Assembly (NCBI RefSeq): GCF_030124145.1 | Contig: NZ_JASKMS010000020.1 | Location: 62,001 to 126,000 of the forward strand | Direction: 5' to 3' | Length of the DNA: 64,000 nucleotides | Origin: Streptomyces sp. 378 | Lineage (GTDB): Bacteria > Actinomycetota > Actinomycetes > Streptomycetales > Streptomycetaceae | Shown: positions 33,551-46,181 of the stretch, one piece after another | Layout of the letters: every line of letters begins with the position of its first letter | Numbering within the stretch: the first letter of the stretch is position 1 | The notes under the pieces: generated by a model | The model's database searches: none | Seen by the model: the letters and a program-made list of their open reading frames with translations, nothing else | What the model was told of the DNA's origin: nothing | Program-made: the position numbers and the translations under genes

Positions 33551-34144
33551 TCACACGACGTCCATCAAGGCTAGCAGCTCACGAGCGACGTCCTCGACGG
33601 AGGTGTTGACCAGGGTGGTGTCGAACTCCGGCTCGGCCGCGAGTTCGATCTTCGCCGCCTCGAGCCGGCGCTCGATCACCTCGGGCGGCTCGGTGCCCCG
33701 CCCGGTGAGTCTGCGCACGAGCTCCTCCCAGGAGGGAGGAGCCAGGAACACCAGCTGGGCCTCGGGCATCGACTCCCGGACCAGGCGAGCGCCCTGCAGG
33801 TCGATCTCCAGGAGGACGGGCTCGCCGTTCTCCAGGCGCTCCTGCACGGCCGCACGCGGCGTGCCGTAGCGGTTGCCGGCGAACTCCGCCCACTCCAGCA
33901 GCTCCCCGTTGGCGATCAGCTTGTCCATCTCGTCGTCGGAGACGAAGAAGTAGTGGACTCCGTGCTGCTCGCCGGGGCGCGGCTTGCGGGTCGTCGCCGA
34001 CACCGAGAGCCAGACTTCGGGGTGTTCCTTGCGCATATGGGCGACGACCGTGCTCTTGCCGACCCCGGAGGGGCCGGAGAGCACGGTCAGCCGCGGACGT
34101 ACGTCCGGGGGTACGGGGGTCGTCCCCCGGGGTGTTGCAGCCAT
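33551..34144 (-). CDS. gmk: Guanylate kinase
   Basis: Gmk phosphorylates GMP to GDP. The 197-residue protein has the P-loop LSGPSGVGKSTVVAHM and the GMP-binding signature SVSATTRKPRPGEQHGVHYFF, followed by ELLEWAEFAGNRYGTP. The start at 34144 (MAATPRGTTPVPPD) leaves a short N-terminal tail before the core; the upstream frame is not conserved. The order sIHF-gmk-rpoZ is preserved in mycobacteria. Confidence 0.96.
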   Translation of the reverse strand: MAATPRGTTPVPPDVRPRLTVLSGPSGVGKSTVVAHMRKEHPEVWLSVSATTRKPRPGEQHGVHYFFVSDDEMDKLIANGELLEWAEFAGNRYGTPRAAVQERLENGEPVLLEIDLQGARLVRESMPEAQLVFLAPPSWEELVRRLTGRGTEPPEVIERRLEAAKIELAAEPEFDTTLVNTSVEDVARELLALMDVV

Positions 34145-34202
34145 GCAGCGATTATCCAGCAATCCCGGAGTGCCCGGGACTCGCTTCCCCGGACTGCCGG
34201 GT

Positions 34203-34526
34203 TCAGGAGCCGGTGCTGCCGAACTCGCGCTCCAGGGAGGCGATCTGGTTGGAACCGAGACCACGCACGCGGCGGCTCTCGGAGATGCCGAGTCGCTCCA
34301 TGATCTGCTTGGCGCGGACCTTGCCCACGCCGGGCAGCGACTCGAGGAGGGCGGAGACCTTCATCTTGCCGATGACGTCGTTCTCCTGGCCCTGCTTGAT
34401 GACCTCGTGAAGGGAGGCGCCGGAGTGCTTGAGTCGATTCTTGACCTCGGCCCGCTCCCGGCGAGCCGCGGCGGCCTTTTCGAGCGCGGCTGCGCGCTGT
34501 TCAGGGGTAAGGGGCGGAAGAGCCAC
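34203..34526 (-). CDS. sihf: Streptomyces integration host factor, sIHF
   Basis: This 107-residue nucleoid-associated protein is unique to actinobacteria (mIHF in mycobacteria). A long N-terminal helix (PLTPEQRAAALEKAAAARRERAEVKNRL) is followed by a helix-two-turn-helix core with LLESLPGVGKVRAKQIMERLGISESRRVRGLG, which binds DNA without sequence preference. It affects supercoiling, sporulation and antibiotic production. GTG at 34526 gives exactly the S. coelicolor length as I recall it. It is not related to the bacterial HU/IHF fold. Confidence 0.95.
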   Translation of the reverse strand: MALPPLTPEQRAAALEKAAAARRERAEVKNRLKHSGASLHEVIKQGQENDVIGKMKVSALLESLPGVGKVRAKQIMERLGISESRRVRGLGSNQIASLEREFGSTGS

Positions 34527-34803
34527 GCCTACGTCACCTCGGATGTCGAACTGTCGGATACGGACCGGTGAGGAACCTAGTCGCCCCACACCTGGGGAGC
34601 CACGAGCAACACACGCTTGCCCGTCCTCTCGTCGGAGACTAGCGGGCAAGTCCGCCAGAGTCAGCGAGAACAGCGGAAAAGTCCTGGTCAGCCTTCATCT
34701 GAACGGACATTTAGGACATACTGCCCTGGATTTGAGGATGTATTCAGATTCAAGCGCGCCGCGGACGGGTCATCGGAGGTCTCCCGACAAGGTCTGGACC
34801 GCC
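34527..34803. promoter_or_regulatory. Promoter-like region upstream of sIHF
   Basis: 277 bases lie between pyrF and sIHF. The stretch 34690-34755 is unusually AT-rich for this genome and holds 7-base arms ATCTGAA (34697-34703) and TTCAGAT (34743-34749). It probably carries the sIHF-gmk-rpoZ promoter. Exact -35/-10 boxes could not be fixed. Confidence 0.4.
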
Positions 34804-35645
34804 TCACGAGGACGTCACGGCGTGACGGATCTCCTCCGCGAAGCGGTCGGCGGCGTCACGCAGAGCGACCGCGTCGGGACCGTGGCGTAGCACTCCCCGG
34901 CTGACGTTCGGCACGACGTTGCGCACGGCCGCGCCGAAGACCCCGGGGAGGTCGGCCGGCGTGGCCCCCTGGGCACCGATGCCGGGCGCGAGGAGCGGGC
35001 CGTTGATGTCCAGGTCGTACGTCGAGAGGTCACCGAGGGTGGCGCCGACGACCGCGCCGAAGGAGCCCAGCGGTTCCTCGCCGGCGTTCTCGGCGGCCAG
35101 GTGCGCGAGCATCGTCGCTCCCACGTTCCGGCCGTCGGAGCGCACCGCGTGCTGGACCTCGCCGCCCTCCGGGTTGGAGGTGAGCGCCAGTACGAACAGT
35201 CCGGCGCCGCTCTCCCGGGCCAGTGCGACGGCCGGGCCCAGCGAGCCGTAGCCGAGGTAGGGCGAGACGGTGAGCGCGTCGGAGAACAGCGGGGCGTCCT
35301 TGTACAGAAAGGACTCGGCGTAGGCGGCCATGGTGGAGCCGATGTCCCCGCGCTTGGCGTCCATCACGACCAGCGCGCCCGCCGCCCGGGCCTCGGCGAC
35401 GGACTTCTCCAGGACGGCGACACCGCGCGAGCCGAAGCGCTCGAAGAACGCGCTCTGCGGCTTGAGCACGGCGACCCGGTCGGCCACCGCCTCGACGACC
35501 GTGCGGCTGAACCGCTCCAGACCGGCCACGTCGTCGTTCAGACCCCACTCGGCGAGCAGGGAGGCGTGCGGGTCGATGCCGACGCACAGCGGGCCGCGCT
35601 CGTCCATGGCCCGGCGCAGACGGGCGCCGAAGGGTTCCAGACCAC

Positions 35646-35649
<4 letters not shown>
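34804..35649 (-). CDS. pyrF: Orotidine 5'-phosphate decarboxylase
   Basis: PyrF converts OMP to UMP, the last step of de novo UMP synthesis. The 281-residue protein belongs to the longer actinobacterial subfamily. Catalytic residues are in VVMDAKRGDIGSTMAAYA (the D-x-K-x-x-D type motif), with VGIDPHASLLAEWGL near the start and FVLALTSNPEGGEVQ later. The ATG overlaps the pyrD stop (ATGA). It ends the pyrimidine cluster. Confidence 0.96.
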
Positions 35650-36752
<1,103 letters not shown>

Positions 36753-36754
36753 GG

Positions 36755-36770
36755 TGTCCTCACGAGGACA
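36755..36770 (-). promoter_or_regulatory. Hairpin covering the pyrD ribosome binding site
   Basis: On the minus strand TGTCCT-CGTG-AGGACA lies two bases before the pyrD ATG and includes the GAGGA Shine-Dalgarno-like sequence in its 3' arm. If it folds, it would hide the ribosome binding site. Confidence 0.45.
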
Positions 36771-36785
36771 TGGCGTCCTCACGAA

Positions 36786-36815
36786 GAGGGGGACACCGTT
36801 TCCGGTGTCCCCCTC
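36786..36815 (-). terminator. Terminator-like hairpin between carB and pyrD
   Basis: GAGGGGGACACCG (36786-36798) and CGGTGTCCCCCTC (36803-36815) form a perfect 13-base stem with a 4-base loop, 7 bases past the carB stop. It separates the pyrR-carB part from pyrDF and could be a full or partial terminator. Confidence 0.7.
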
Positions 36816-36822
36816 GGGGCTG

Positions 36823-40123
<3,301 letters not shown>

Positions 40124-40131
<8 letters not shown>

Positions 40132-41266
40132 GCTGGCCCTCCATCAGGGATACGAAGCGGTCGAACAGGTAGGCGGCGTCGTGCGGGCCGGCTGCCGCTT
40201 CGGGGTGGTACTGGACGCTGAAGGCGGGGCGGTCGAGGAGCTGCAGCCCCTCCACCACGTTGTCGTTCAGGCAGACGTGGGACACCTCGGCGCGGCCGAA
40301 CGGGGTCTCGGAGACCTTCTCGAGCGGGGCGTCGACGGCGAAGCCGTGGTTGTGCGCGGTGACCTCGACCTTGCCGGTCGTCCGGTCCTGCACCGGCTGG
40401 TTGATGCCCCGGTGGCCGTACTTCAGCTTGTAGGTGCCGAAGCCGAGCGCGCGGCCCAGGATCTGGTTGCCGAAGCAGATGCCGAACAGCGGCGTGCCGC
40501 GCTCCAGGACGCCCCGCATGACGGAGACCGGGTGGTCGGCGGTGGCCGGGTCGCCCGGGCCGTTGGAGAAGAACACACCGTCCGGGTTCACCGCGTACAC
40601 GTCGTCGACGGTCGCGGTCGCCGGGAGCACGTGCACCTCGATGCCGCGCTCGGCCATCCGGTGCGGCGTCATGCCCTTGATGCCGAGGTCGACGGCGGCG
40701 ACGGTGAACCTCTTCTCGCCGATCGCCGGAACGACGTACGGCTCGGTGGTGGCGACCTCGGCGGCGAGGTCGGCCCCCTTCATCTGCGGGGCCTCCTGGA
40801 CACGTGCCAGCAGCGCGGCGTCGTCCCGGACGGCGTCGCCGCTGAAGATGCCGACGCGCATGGCGCCGCGCTCGCGCAGGTGGCGGGTGAGGGCGCGGGT
40901 GTCGATGCCGCTGATGCCGACGACGCCCTGGGTGTCCAGCTCCTCGTCCAGCGTGCGCCGGGAGCGCCAGTTGGACGGCACGCGCGCGGGGTCGCGCACG
41001 ACGTAGCCGGAGACCCAGATCTTCCTGGACTCCATGTCCTCGTCGTTCACACCCGTGTTCCCGACGTGCGGGGCGGTCATCACCACGACCTGGCGGTGGT
41101 ACGAGGGGTCGGTCAGGGTCTCCTGGTAGCCGGTCATGCCGGTGGAGAACACCGCTTCGCCGAAGGTCTCCCCCACGGCCCCGTAGGCACGGCCGCGGAA
41201 GATCCGGCCGTCCTCCAGGACGAGTACGGCGGGAGTTTTGGCGGCTCCCCTGGTGGAGGTGGTCAT
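40124..41266 (-). CDS. carA: Carbamoyl phosphate synthetase, small (glutaminase) subunit
   Basis: CarA hydrolyses glutamine and channels ammonia to CarB. The 380-residue protein has an N-terminal CPSase_sm domain (LVLEDGRIFRGRAYGAVGETFGEAVFSTGMTGYQE). A class I glutamine amidotransferase domain follows, with nucleophile Cys in LFGICFGNQILG and the catalytic His-Glu pair in FSVQYHPEA. The start at 41266 overlaps the stop of the preceding PH-like membrane protein (ATGA). Confidence 0.97.
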
Positions 41267-41832
41267 CGTTCGGCGCCTTCCCTGGTGTTCGTGTCGATGA
41301 TGGAGTTGATGGCTTCGACCCACTCGTTGTGCTCGGCCGCGTGGTCCGAGCGGAAGCCGGAGTCGATCAGCCGGTCGCCGTGCGCCCAGGTGACGATCAG
41401 CAGGCCGCCCTCGGTGAGCACCTTGCCGGCGATGCCCTTGTCGAGCCGCGCCTCGCGCAGCGCCGTGGCCGGGACGAAGAAGTCGCTCGCCCCGGGGCGT
41501 ACGACGTCGAGGCCGGCGTCCGTCAGGGTCAGCTCGGCACGGCTGCGGGTGCCCAGACCGTGCGCGACGATGCGGTCGAGCCACTGCCCGGCGGTGGTGG
41601 AGCCGTGGTAGCGGCCGGTCATGGTGAGCTTGGCGGGGCCCGGCTCGTCCGGCGTCGCGGGCAGCTCGGGCAGGTCGCCCTGGAGGGTGCCGCGCCACTT
41701 CCAGCCCTCGCGCATCAGCCAGTAGACGAGCGCGACGAACAGGGCGAGGCCGACGACCCAGCCGATGCGGGCGGCCCAGTCGGTCACTTGCGCCGATTCC
41801 TTCTCGGCGGCCAGCAGGAGTACAGGTGTCAC
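41263..41832 (-). CDS. Conserved membrane protein with PH-like domain, between pyrC and carA
   Basis: This is a 189-residue protein. GTG at 41832 overlaps the pyrC stop (GTGA). One membrane helix lies at about 16-36 (ARIGWVVGLALFVALVYWLM). The rest is soluble and beta-rich: MTGRYHGSTTAGQWLDRIVAHGLGTRSRAELTL, VRPGASDFFVPATALREARLD, GGLLIVTWAHGDRLIDSGFR. This is a PH-like fold by pattern. A homologous gene stands at the same place in mycobacteria (between pyrC and carA, as I recall). Four-base overlaps on both sides point to strict co-translation with pyrimidine enzymes, but no function is established. Confidence 0.82.
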   Translation of the reverse strand: MTPVLLLAAEKESAQVTDWAARIGWVVGLALFVALVYWLMREGWKWRGTLQGDLPELPATPDEPGPAKLTMTGRYHGSTTAGQWLDRIVAHGLGTRSRAELTLTDAGLDVVRPGASDFFVPATALREARLDKGIAGKVLTEGGLLIVTWAHGDRLIDSGFRSDHAAEHNEWVEAINSIIDTNTREGAER

Positions 41833-43115
41833 GTGAGCTTCCCGTCGACGAGCGTGGCCTTGCCCCGCAGCCACGTGTGCGTCACACGGCCCGGCAGCTC
41901 GCGGCCCTCGTAGGGGGTGTTGCGGCTGCGCGAGGCGAAGCCCGCGGGTTCCACGAGCCCACGGTATGCCGTGTCGACCAGGGTGAGGTTGGCGGGCTCA
42001 CCTGCCGAGACGGGACGGCCGTGGCCCGAGGCCTGTCCGATCCGCGCGGGCGTGACGGACATTCGGTCGGCGACACCGGCCCAGTCCAGCAGGCCCGTGT
42101 CGACCATGGTCTCCTGCACCACCGACAGCGCGGTCTCCAGCCCGACCATGCCCATGGCTGCCGCGGCCCACTCGCAGTCCTTGTCCTCGTGCGGGTGCGG
42201 GGCGTGGTCGGTGGCGACGATGTCGATCGTGCCGTCCGCGAGCGCCTCGCGCAGGGCCATCACGTCGCGCTCGGTGCGCAGCGGCGGGTTGACCTTGTAG
42301 ACGGGGTCGTAGGTGCGGACCAGCTCGTCGGTGAGAAGCAGGTGGTGCGGGGTGACCTCGGCGGTGACCTGGATGCCGCGGGACTTGGCCCAGCGGACGA
42401 TCTCGACGGAGCCGGCGGTCGACAGGTGGCAGATGTGGACGCGGGAGCCGACGTGGTCGGCGAGCAGGACATCCCGGGCGATGATCGATTCTTCGGCCAC
42501 CGCGGGCCAGCCGCCGAGTCCCAGCTCGGCGGAGACGACGCCCTCGTTCATCTCGGCGCCCTCGGTCAGCCGCGGCTCCTGCGCGTGCTGCGCGACGACA
42601 CCGCCGAAGGCCTTCACGTACTCCAGGGCCCGGCGCATGATCACGGCGTCGTGGACGCACTTGCCGTCGTCGGAGAAGACGGTGACGCCGGCGGCCGACT
42701 CGTGCATGGCGCCCAGCTCGGCGAGCTTCCTGCCCTCCAGGCCGACGGTGACGGCACCGATCGGCTGGACGTCGCAGTAGCCGTGCTCCTTGCCGAGCCG
42801 CCAGACCTGCTCGACGACGCCGGCGGTGTCGGCGACCGGGAAGGTGTTGGCCATGGCGAACACGGTGGTGTAACCGCCGGAGGCGGCGGCCCGGGTGCCG
42901 GTGAGGACGGTCTCGGAGTCCTCACGGCCCGGCTCGCGCAGATGGGTGTGCAGGTCGACCAGGCCCGGCAGCAGCACCTTGCCCTCGGCCTCGACGACCT
43001 CCGCGCCCTCGGCGCTCAGAGCGGCACCCACCTCGGCGATGGTCCCACCGTCGATCAGCACGTCCTGCGGCTCGCCGCCGAGCACCTTCGCACCACGGAT
43101 CAGGATCTTGCTCAT
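41829..43115 (-). CDS. pyrC: Dihydroorotase
   Basis: PyrC cyclises carbamoyl aspartate to dihydroorotate. The 428-residue protein is the class I metallo-amidohydrolase type. The zinc ligands include the pair in GLVDLHTHLREPG, later histidines in QHAQEP and HICHLSTAGSVE, and the catalytic Asp in IVATDHAPH. It begins 5 bases after pyrB and overlaps the following PH-like gene by four bases. Confidence 0.97.
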   Translation of the reverse strand: MSKILIRGAKVLGGEPQDVLIDGGTIAEVGAALSAEGAEVVEAEGKVLLPGLVDLHTHLREPGREDSETVLTGTRAAASGGYTTVFAMANTFPVADTAGVVEQVWRLGKEHGYCDVQPIGAVTVGLEGRKLAELGAMHESAAGVTVFSDDGKCVHDAVIMRRALEYVKAFGGVVAQHAQEPRLTEGAEMNEGVVSAELGLGGWPAVAEESIIARDVLLADHVGSRVHICHLSTAGSVEIVRWAKSRGIQVTAEVTPHHLLLTDELVRTYDPVYKVNPPLRTERDVMALREALADGTIDIVATDHAPHPHEDKDCEWAAAAMGMVGLETALSVVQETMVDTGLLDWAGVADRMSVTPARIGQASGHGRPVSAGEPANLTLVDTAYRGLVEPAGFASRSRNTPYEGRELPGRVTHTWLRGKATLVDGKLT

Positions 43116-43120
43116 CTGTC

Positions 43121-44098
43121 TTACTTCTCCTCGGTACGGGGGTGGGTGACGGCGGGCTCGTTACCACCGAGCAGCAGGTACAGCACGGCCATCCGGATGG
43201 ACACTCCGTTGGCGACCTGCTCCACGACGGTGCAGCGGTCGGAGTCGGCGACCTCGGCGGTGATCTCCATGCCGCGGACCATCGGGCCGGGGTGCATCAC
43301 GACGGCGTGCTCGGGCATGCGCGCCATGCGCTCGCCGTCGAGGCCGTAACGCCGGGAGTACTCGCGCTCGGTCGGGAAGAACGCGGCGTTCATCCGCTCG
43401 CGCTGGACACGCAGCATCATGACCGCGTCGGACTTGGGCAGCGTGCTGTCGAGGTCGTACGACACCTCGCAGGGCCAGTTCCCGACACCGACCGGCACCA
43501 GCGTGGGCGGCGCGACGAGGGTGACCTCGGCACCGAGGGTGTGCAGCAGGTCGACGTTGGAGCGGGCGACCCGGCTGTGCAGAACGTCACCGACGATGGT
43601 GATGCGCTTGCCCTCGAGGTCCCGGCCGAGTCCGGCGTCCGGGCCGACCAGGCGGCGGCGCATGGTGAAGGCGTCCAGCAGGGCCTGGGTGGGGTGCTGG
43701 TGGGTGCCGTCGCCGGCGTTGACGACGGCCGCGTCGATCCAGCCGGAGTTCGCCAGGCGGTACGGGGCTCCGGAGGCGCCGTGCCGGATGACGACGGCGT
43801 CGACGCCCATGGCTTCCAGGGTCTGGGCGGTGTCCTTCAGCGACTCGCCCTTGGAGACGCTGGAGCCCTTGGCGGAGAAGTTGATGACGTCCGCGGACAG
43901 CCGCTTCTCGGCGGCCTCGAAGGAGATCCGGGTGCGGGTGGAGTCCTCGAAGAAGAGGTTGACGATCGTGCGGCCGCGCAGGGTCGGCAGCTTCTTGATC
44001 GGCCGGTCGGCGACCCGGGCCATCTCCTCGGCGGTGTCGAGGATCAGGACGGCGTCGTCGCGGGTGAGGTCGGCGGCCGAGATGAGATGACGCTGCAT
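43121..44098 (-). CDS. pyrB: Aspartate carbamoyltransferase, catalytic subunit
   Basis: PyrB transfers the carbamoyl group to aspartate, the committed pyrimidine step. The 325-residue protein has the carbamoyl-phosphate loop FFEDSTRTRISFEAAEKRL, the lysine-containing segment KGSSVSKGESLKDTAQTL, the HHPTQ-type motif DGTHQHPTQALLDAF, and IVGDVLHSRVARSN. No regulatory pyrI is present, as expected for this group. It lies 102 bases downstream of pyrR, with a hairpin in that gap. Confidence 0.97.
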   Translation of the reverse strand: MQRHLISAADLTRDDAVLILDTAEEMARVADRPIKKLPTLRGRTIVNLFFEDSTRTRISFEAAEKRLSADVINFSAKGSSVSKGESLKDTAQTLEAMGVDAVVIRHGASGAPYRLANSGWIDAAVVNAGDGTHQHPTQALLDAFTMRRRLVGPDAGLGRDLEGKRITIVGDVLHSRVARSNVDLLHTLGAEVTLVAPPTLVPVGVGNWPCEVSYDLDSTLPKSDAVMMLRVQRERMNAAFFPTEREYSRRYGLDGERMARMPEHAVVMHPGPMVRGMEITAEVADSDRCTVVEQVANGVSIRMAVLYLLLGGNEPAVTHPRTEEK

Positions 44099-44168
44099 CT
44101 GTCAGGCTCCGTAAGGCAGTTCAAACGGGAGATTCGGGGCAGACGGGCACGCGAGGGCGCGCACTGAG

Positions 44169-44195
44169 CCGGCGTACGACAGGGTCGTACGCCGG
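44169..44195 (-). terminator. Hairpin between pyrR and pyrB
   Basis: CCGGCGTACGAC (44169-44180) and GTCGTACGCCGG (44184-44195) form a perfect 12-base stem just past the pyrR stop. It could reduce read-through into pyrB or stabilise an RNA end. No PyrR-binding motif was seen in this gap. Confidence 0.5.
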
Positions 44196-44200
44196 AAGCG

Positions 44201-44767
44201 CTACTGGGCGGCCGGCTTGGCACCGAGCAGCACGGTGTCGCGACCGTCCTCCTCGGCGAGCTGGACCTTGACCGTCTCCCGCAACGACGTGGGGAGGTTC
44301 TTGCCGACGTAGTCGGCGCGGATGGGCAGTTCGCGGTGTCCGCGGTCGACGAGGACGGCGAGCTGCACCGCGCGCGGGCGCCCGATGTCGTTCAGGGCGT
44401 CGAGGGCGGCGCGGATGGTGCGGCCGGAGAAGAGCACGTCGTCGACCAGGACGACGAGCCTGCCGTCGAGACCGTCACCGGGGATCTCGGTGCGGGCCAG
44501 GGCACGCGGCGGGTGCATGCGCAGGTCGTCGCGGTACATGGTGATGTCGAGCGAGCCGCACGGAACCTTGCGCTCGGTGATCTGCTCGAGCTTGTCCGCG
44601 ATCCGCCGGGCGAGGAAGACGCCCCGGGTCGGAATGCCGAGGAGCACTACGTCGTCGGCGCCCTTGGCGCGTTCGACGATCTCGTGGGCGATGCGGGTCA
44701 GTACCCGCGCGATGTCGGGCCCTTCGAGAACGGGCCGGGCATCGGAGTGCGTGTCGTGCGAGTCCAT
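44201..44767 (-). CDS. pyrR: Pyr operon regulator / uracil phosphoribosyltransferase
   Basis: PyrR binds pyr mRNA when UMP/UTP is high and also has weak UPRTase activity. The 188-residue protein has the PRPP-binding motif LVVLVDDVLFSGRTIRAALDAL. Its N-terminal RIAHEIVERAKGADDVVLLGIPTRG and the RNA-binding basic segment RKVPCGSLDITMYRDDL are typical. It is the first gene of the pyrimidine cluster, and the RNA element it should bind overlaps its own ribosome binding site, so autoregulation is likely. Confidence 0.96.
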   Translation of the reverse strand: MDSHDTHSDARPVLEGPDIARVLTRIAHEIVERAKGADDVVLLGIPTRGVFLARRIADKLEQITERKVPCGSLDITMYRDDLRMHPPRALARTEIPGDGLDGRLVVLVDDVLFSGRTIRAALDALNDIGRPRAVQLAVLVDRGHRELPIRADYVGKNLPTSLRETVKVQLAEEDGRDTVLLGAKPAAQ

Positions 44768-44776
44768 AAGAAACGG

Positions 44777-44815
44777 ACCTCCTTCTCCGCCTCACGGGAC
44801 GGACCTTAAAGGACG
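44777..44815 (-). promoter_or_regulatory. PyrR-binding RNA element overlapping the pyrR Shine-Dalgarno
   Basis: On the minus strand, GTCCTTTAAGGTCCGTCCCG continues TGAGGCGGAGAAGGAGGT, nine bases before the pyrR ATG. It contains the PyrR-loop consensus (UCCxGxGAGGC) flanked by TCCTT and AAGGA arms. The 3' arm is the ribosome binding site AAGGAGG. This fits the actinobacterial form in which PyrR blocks translation initiation. Confidence 0.85.
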
Positions 44816-44934
44816 TCGGGATTGCGCCATACACGGTAGCAGGTCTCCGTGATCGCCCGTTCGGCCCCCTCGAATCACCCACTCGGCCCAACGGAACGCC
44901 GATACCACGGAAGAGTCGGTGCGGACCATTCGGC

Positions 44935-44978
44935 TTGACGCAGCAGAGTAACGCTGCGTAACCTCACAGTGAGTTACC
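44935..44978 (+). promoter_or_regulatory. bldD promoter with BldD box
   Basis: TTGACG (44935-44940), 18 bases and TAACCT (44959-44964) form the likely promoter. AGTGAGTTACC (44968-44978), a match to the BldD half-site pattern AGTGA..TCACC, starts four bases after the -10. This agrees with the known autorepression of bldD. The spacer also contains a GCAGC-N8-GCTGC repeat. Confidence 0.75.
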
Positions 44979-45033
44979 AGCCGCGCGGCCTGGCACCCAC
45001 GCCAGACGCGTCGACACAGTGCCGGGGAGCTAT

Positions 45034-45537
45034 ATGTCCAGCGAATACGCCAAACAGCTCGGGGCCAAGCTCCGGGCGATCCGCACCCAGCAGGGCCTTT
45101 CCCTCCACGGTGTCGAGGAGAAGTCCCAGGGACGCTGGAAGGCGGTCGTGGTCGGTTCGTACGAGCGCGGCGACCGTGCCGTGACCGTGCAGCGCCTTGC
45201 CGAGCTGGCGGATTTCTACGGCGTTCCGGTGCAGGAGCTGCTCCCGGGCACGACCCCGGGCGGCGCCGCCGAGCCGCCGCCGAAGCTGGTCCTGGACCTG
45301 GAGCGGCTGGCCACGGTGCCGGCCGAGAAGGCGGGCCCGCTTCAGCGCTACGCGGCCACGATCCAGTCGCAGCGCGGTGACTACAACGGCAAGGTGCTGT
45401 CGATCCGCCAGGACGACCTGCGCACGCTCGCCGTCATCTACGACCAGTCGCCGTCCGTCCTCACGGAACAGCTGATCAGCTGGGGTGTCCTGGACGCGGA
45501 CGCGCGTCGCGCGGTGGCGTCCCACGAGGAGGCCTGA
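45034..45537 (+). CDS. bldD: Developmental master regulator BldD
   Basis: BldD represses sporulation genes during vegetative growth and is activated by tetrameric c-di-GMP. The 167-residue protein has an XRE-type HTH (about 8-65: LGAKLRAIRTQQGLSLHGVEEKS). Its C-terminal domain carries the c-di-GMP signature RGD-x8-RQDD at Arg114, Asp116, Arg125 and Asp128, all intact. It is identical in length to the S. coelicolor protein. The ATG at 45034 fits the known N-terminus MSSEYAKQLG. It is monocistronic, with its own promoter and terminator. Confidence 0.98.
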   Translation: MSSEYAKQLGAKLRAIRTQQGLSLHGVEEKSQGRWKAVVVGSYERGDRAVTVQRLAELADFYGVPVQELLPGTTPGGAAEPPPKLVLDLERLATVPAEKAGPLQRYAATIQSQRGDYNGKVLSIRQDDLRTLAVIYDQSPSVLTEQLISWGVLDADARRAVASHEEA

Positions 45538-45564
45538 CCCGCACCGCGGGCTCAGCAGAAACGT

Positions 45565-45611
45565 GCCGCCGGGGTGGCCGAAACCGTATGGTTCTCGGCC
45601 ACCCCGGCGGC
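45565..45611 (+). terminator. bldD terminator
   Basis: GCCGCCGGGGTGGCCGA (45565-45581) pairs with TCGGCCACCCCGGCGGC (45595-45611). This 17-base stem lies 27 bases past the bldD stop. Confidence 0.8.
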
Positions 45612-45670
45612 GTTGTGAGCGCTCTGTGTGGTCCTGGCGGCACAGAGATGGAGCGGGGCACGTGCGGAAA

Positions 45671-45712
45671 CGCCGGAGGGCCCGCAGCGTCACCGCTGCG
45701 GGCCCTCCGGCG
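45671..45712 (-). terminator. nusB-side terminator
   Basis: A 19-base stem, CGCCGGAGGGCCCGCAGCG (45671-45689) with its complement at 45694-45712 and a TCAC loop, lies 32 bases past the nusB stop. It stands back to back with the bldD terminator. Confidence 0.75.
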
Positions 45713-45744
45713 TGTGTTCGGTCTCGGACCTCGTGGCGACGGTC

Positions 45745-46179
45745 TCAGACCTCGTCGCGGCGGAGCGAGGGCTTGAGTTCCTTCAGCCGGCCGAGCAGGC
45801 CGTTCACGAACGAGGGCGACTCGTCCGTGGAGAACTCCTTCGCCAGCTGCACCATCTCATCGAGGACGACGGCGTCCGGCGTCGCATCGACCCAGATCAG
45901 CTCGTAGGCGCCGAGCCGCAGGATGTTGCGGTCGACGACGGGCATCCGGTCGAGCGTCCAGCCGACGGAGTACTGCGCGATCAGCTCGTCGATGCGCTTC
46001 GCGTGCTCCGCGTAGCCCTCGACCAGCTCCATCGTGTACTCGCTGACCGGCGGCTGCCGGGTGTCCGCCCGGGAGAGCCGGATCCAGTCCGCGAGGACGG
46101 TCAGCACCTCGGCACCGCGCTGGTCCCCCTCGAAGAGGATCTGGAAGGCGCGCTTACGGGCCGTGTTGCGGGCAGCCAC
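45745..46179 (-). CDS. nusB: Transcription antitermination factor NusB
   Basis: NusB binds boxA RNA with S10 during rRNA antitermination. The 144-residue all-helical protein shows ARNTARKRAFQILFEGDQRG at the start and the C-terminal AYELIWVDATPDAVVLDEMVQLAKEFSTDESPSFVNGLLGRL motif. It begins two bases after the efp stop. Length is typical. Confidence 0.96.
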   Translation of the reverse strand: MAARNTARKRAFQILFEGDQRGAEVLTVLADWIRLSRADTRQPPVSEYTMELVEGYAEHAKRIDELIAQYSVGWTLDRMPVVDRNILRLGAYELIWVDATPDAVVLDEMVQLAKEFSTDESPSFVNGLLGRLKELKPSLRRDEV

Positions 46180-46181
46180 GG

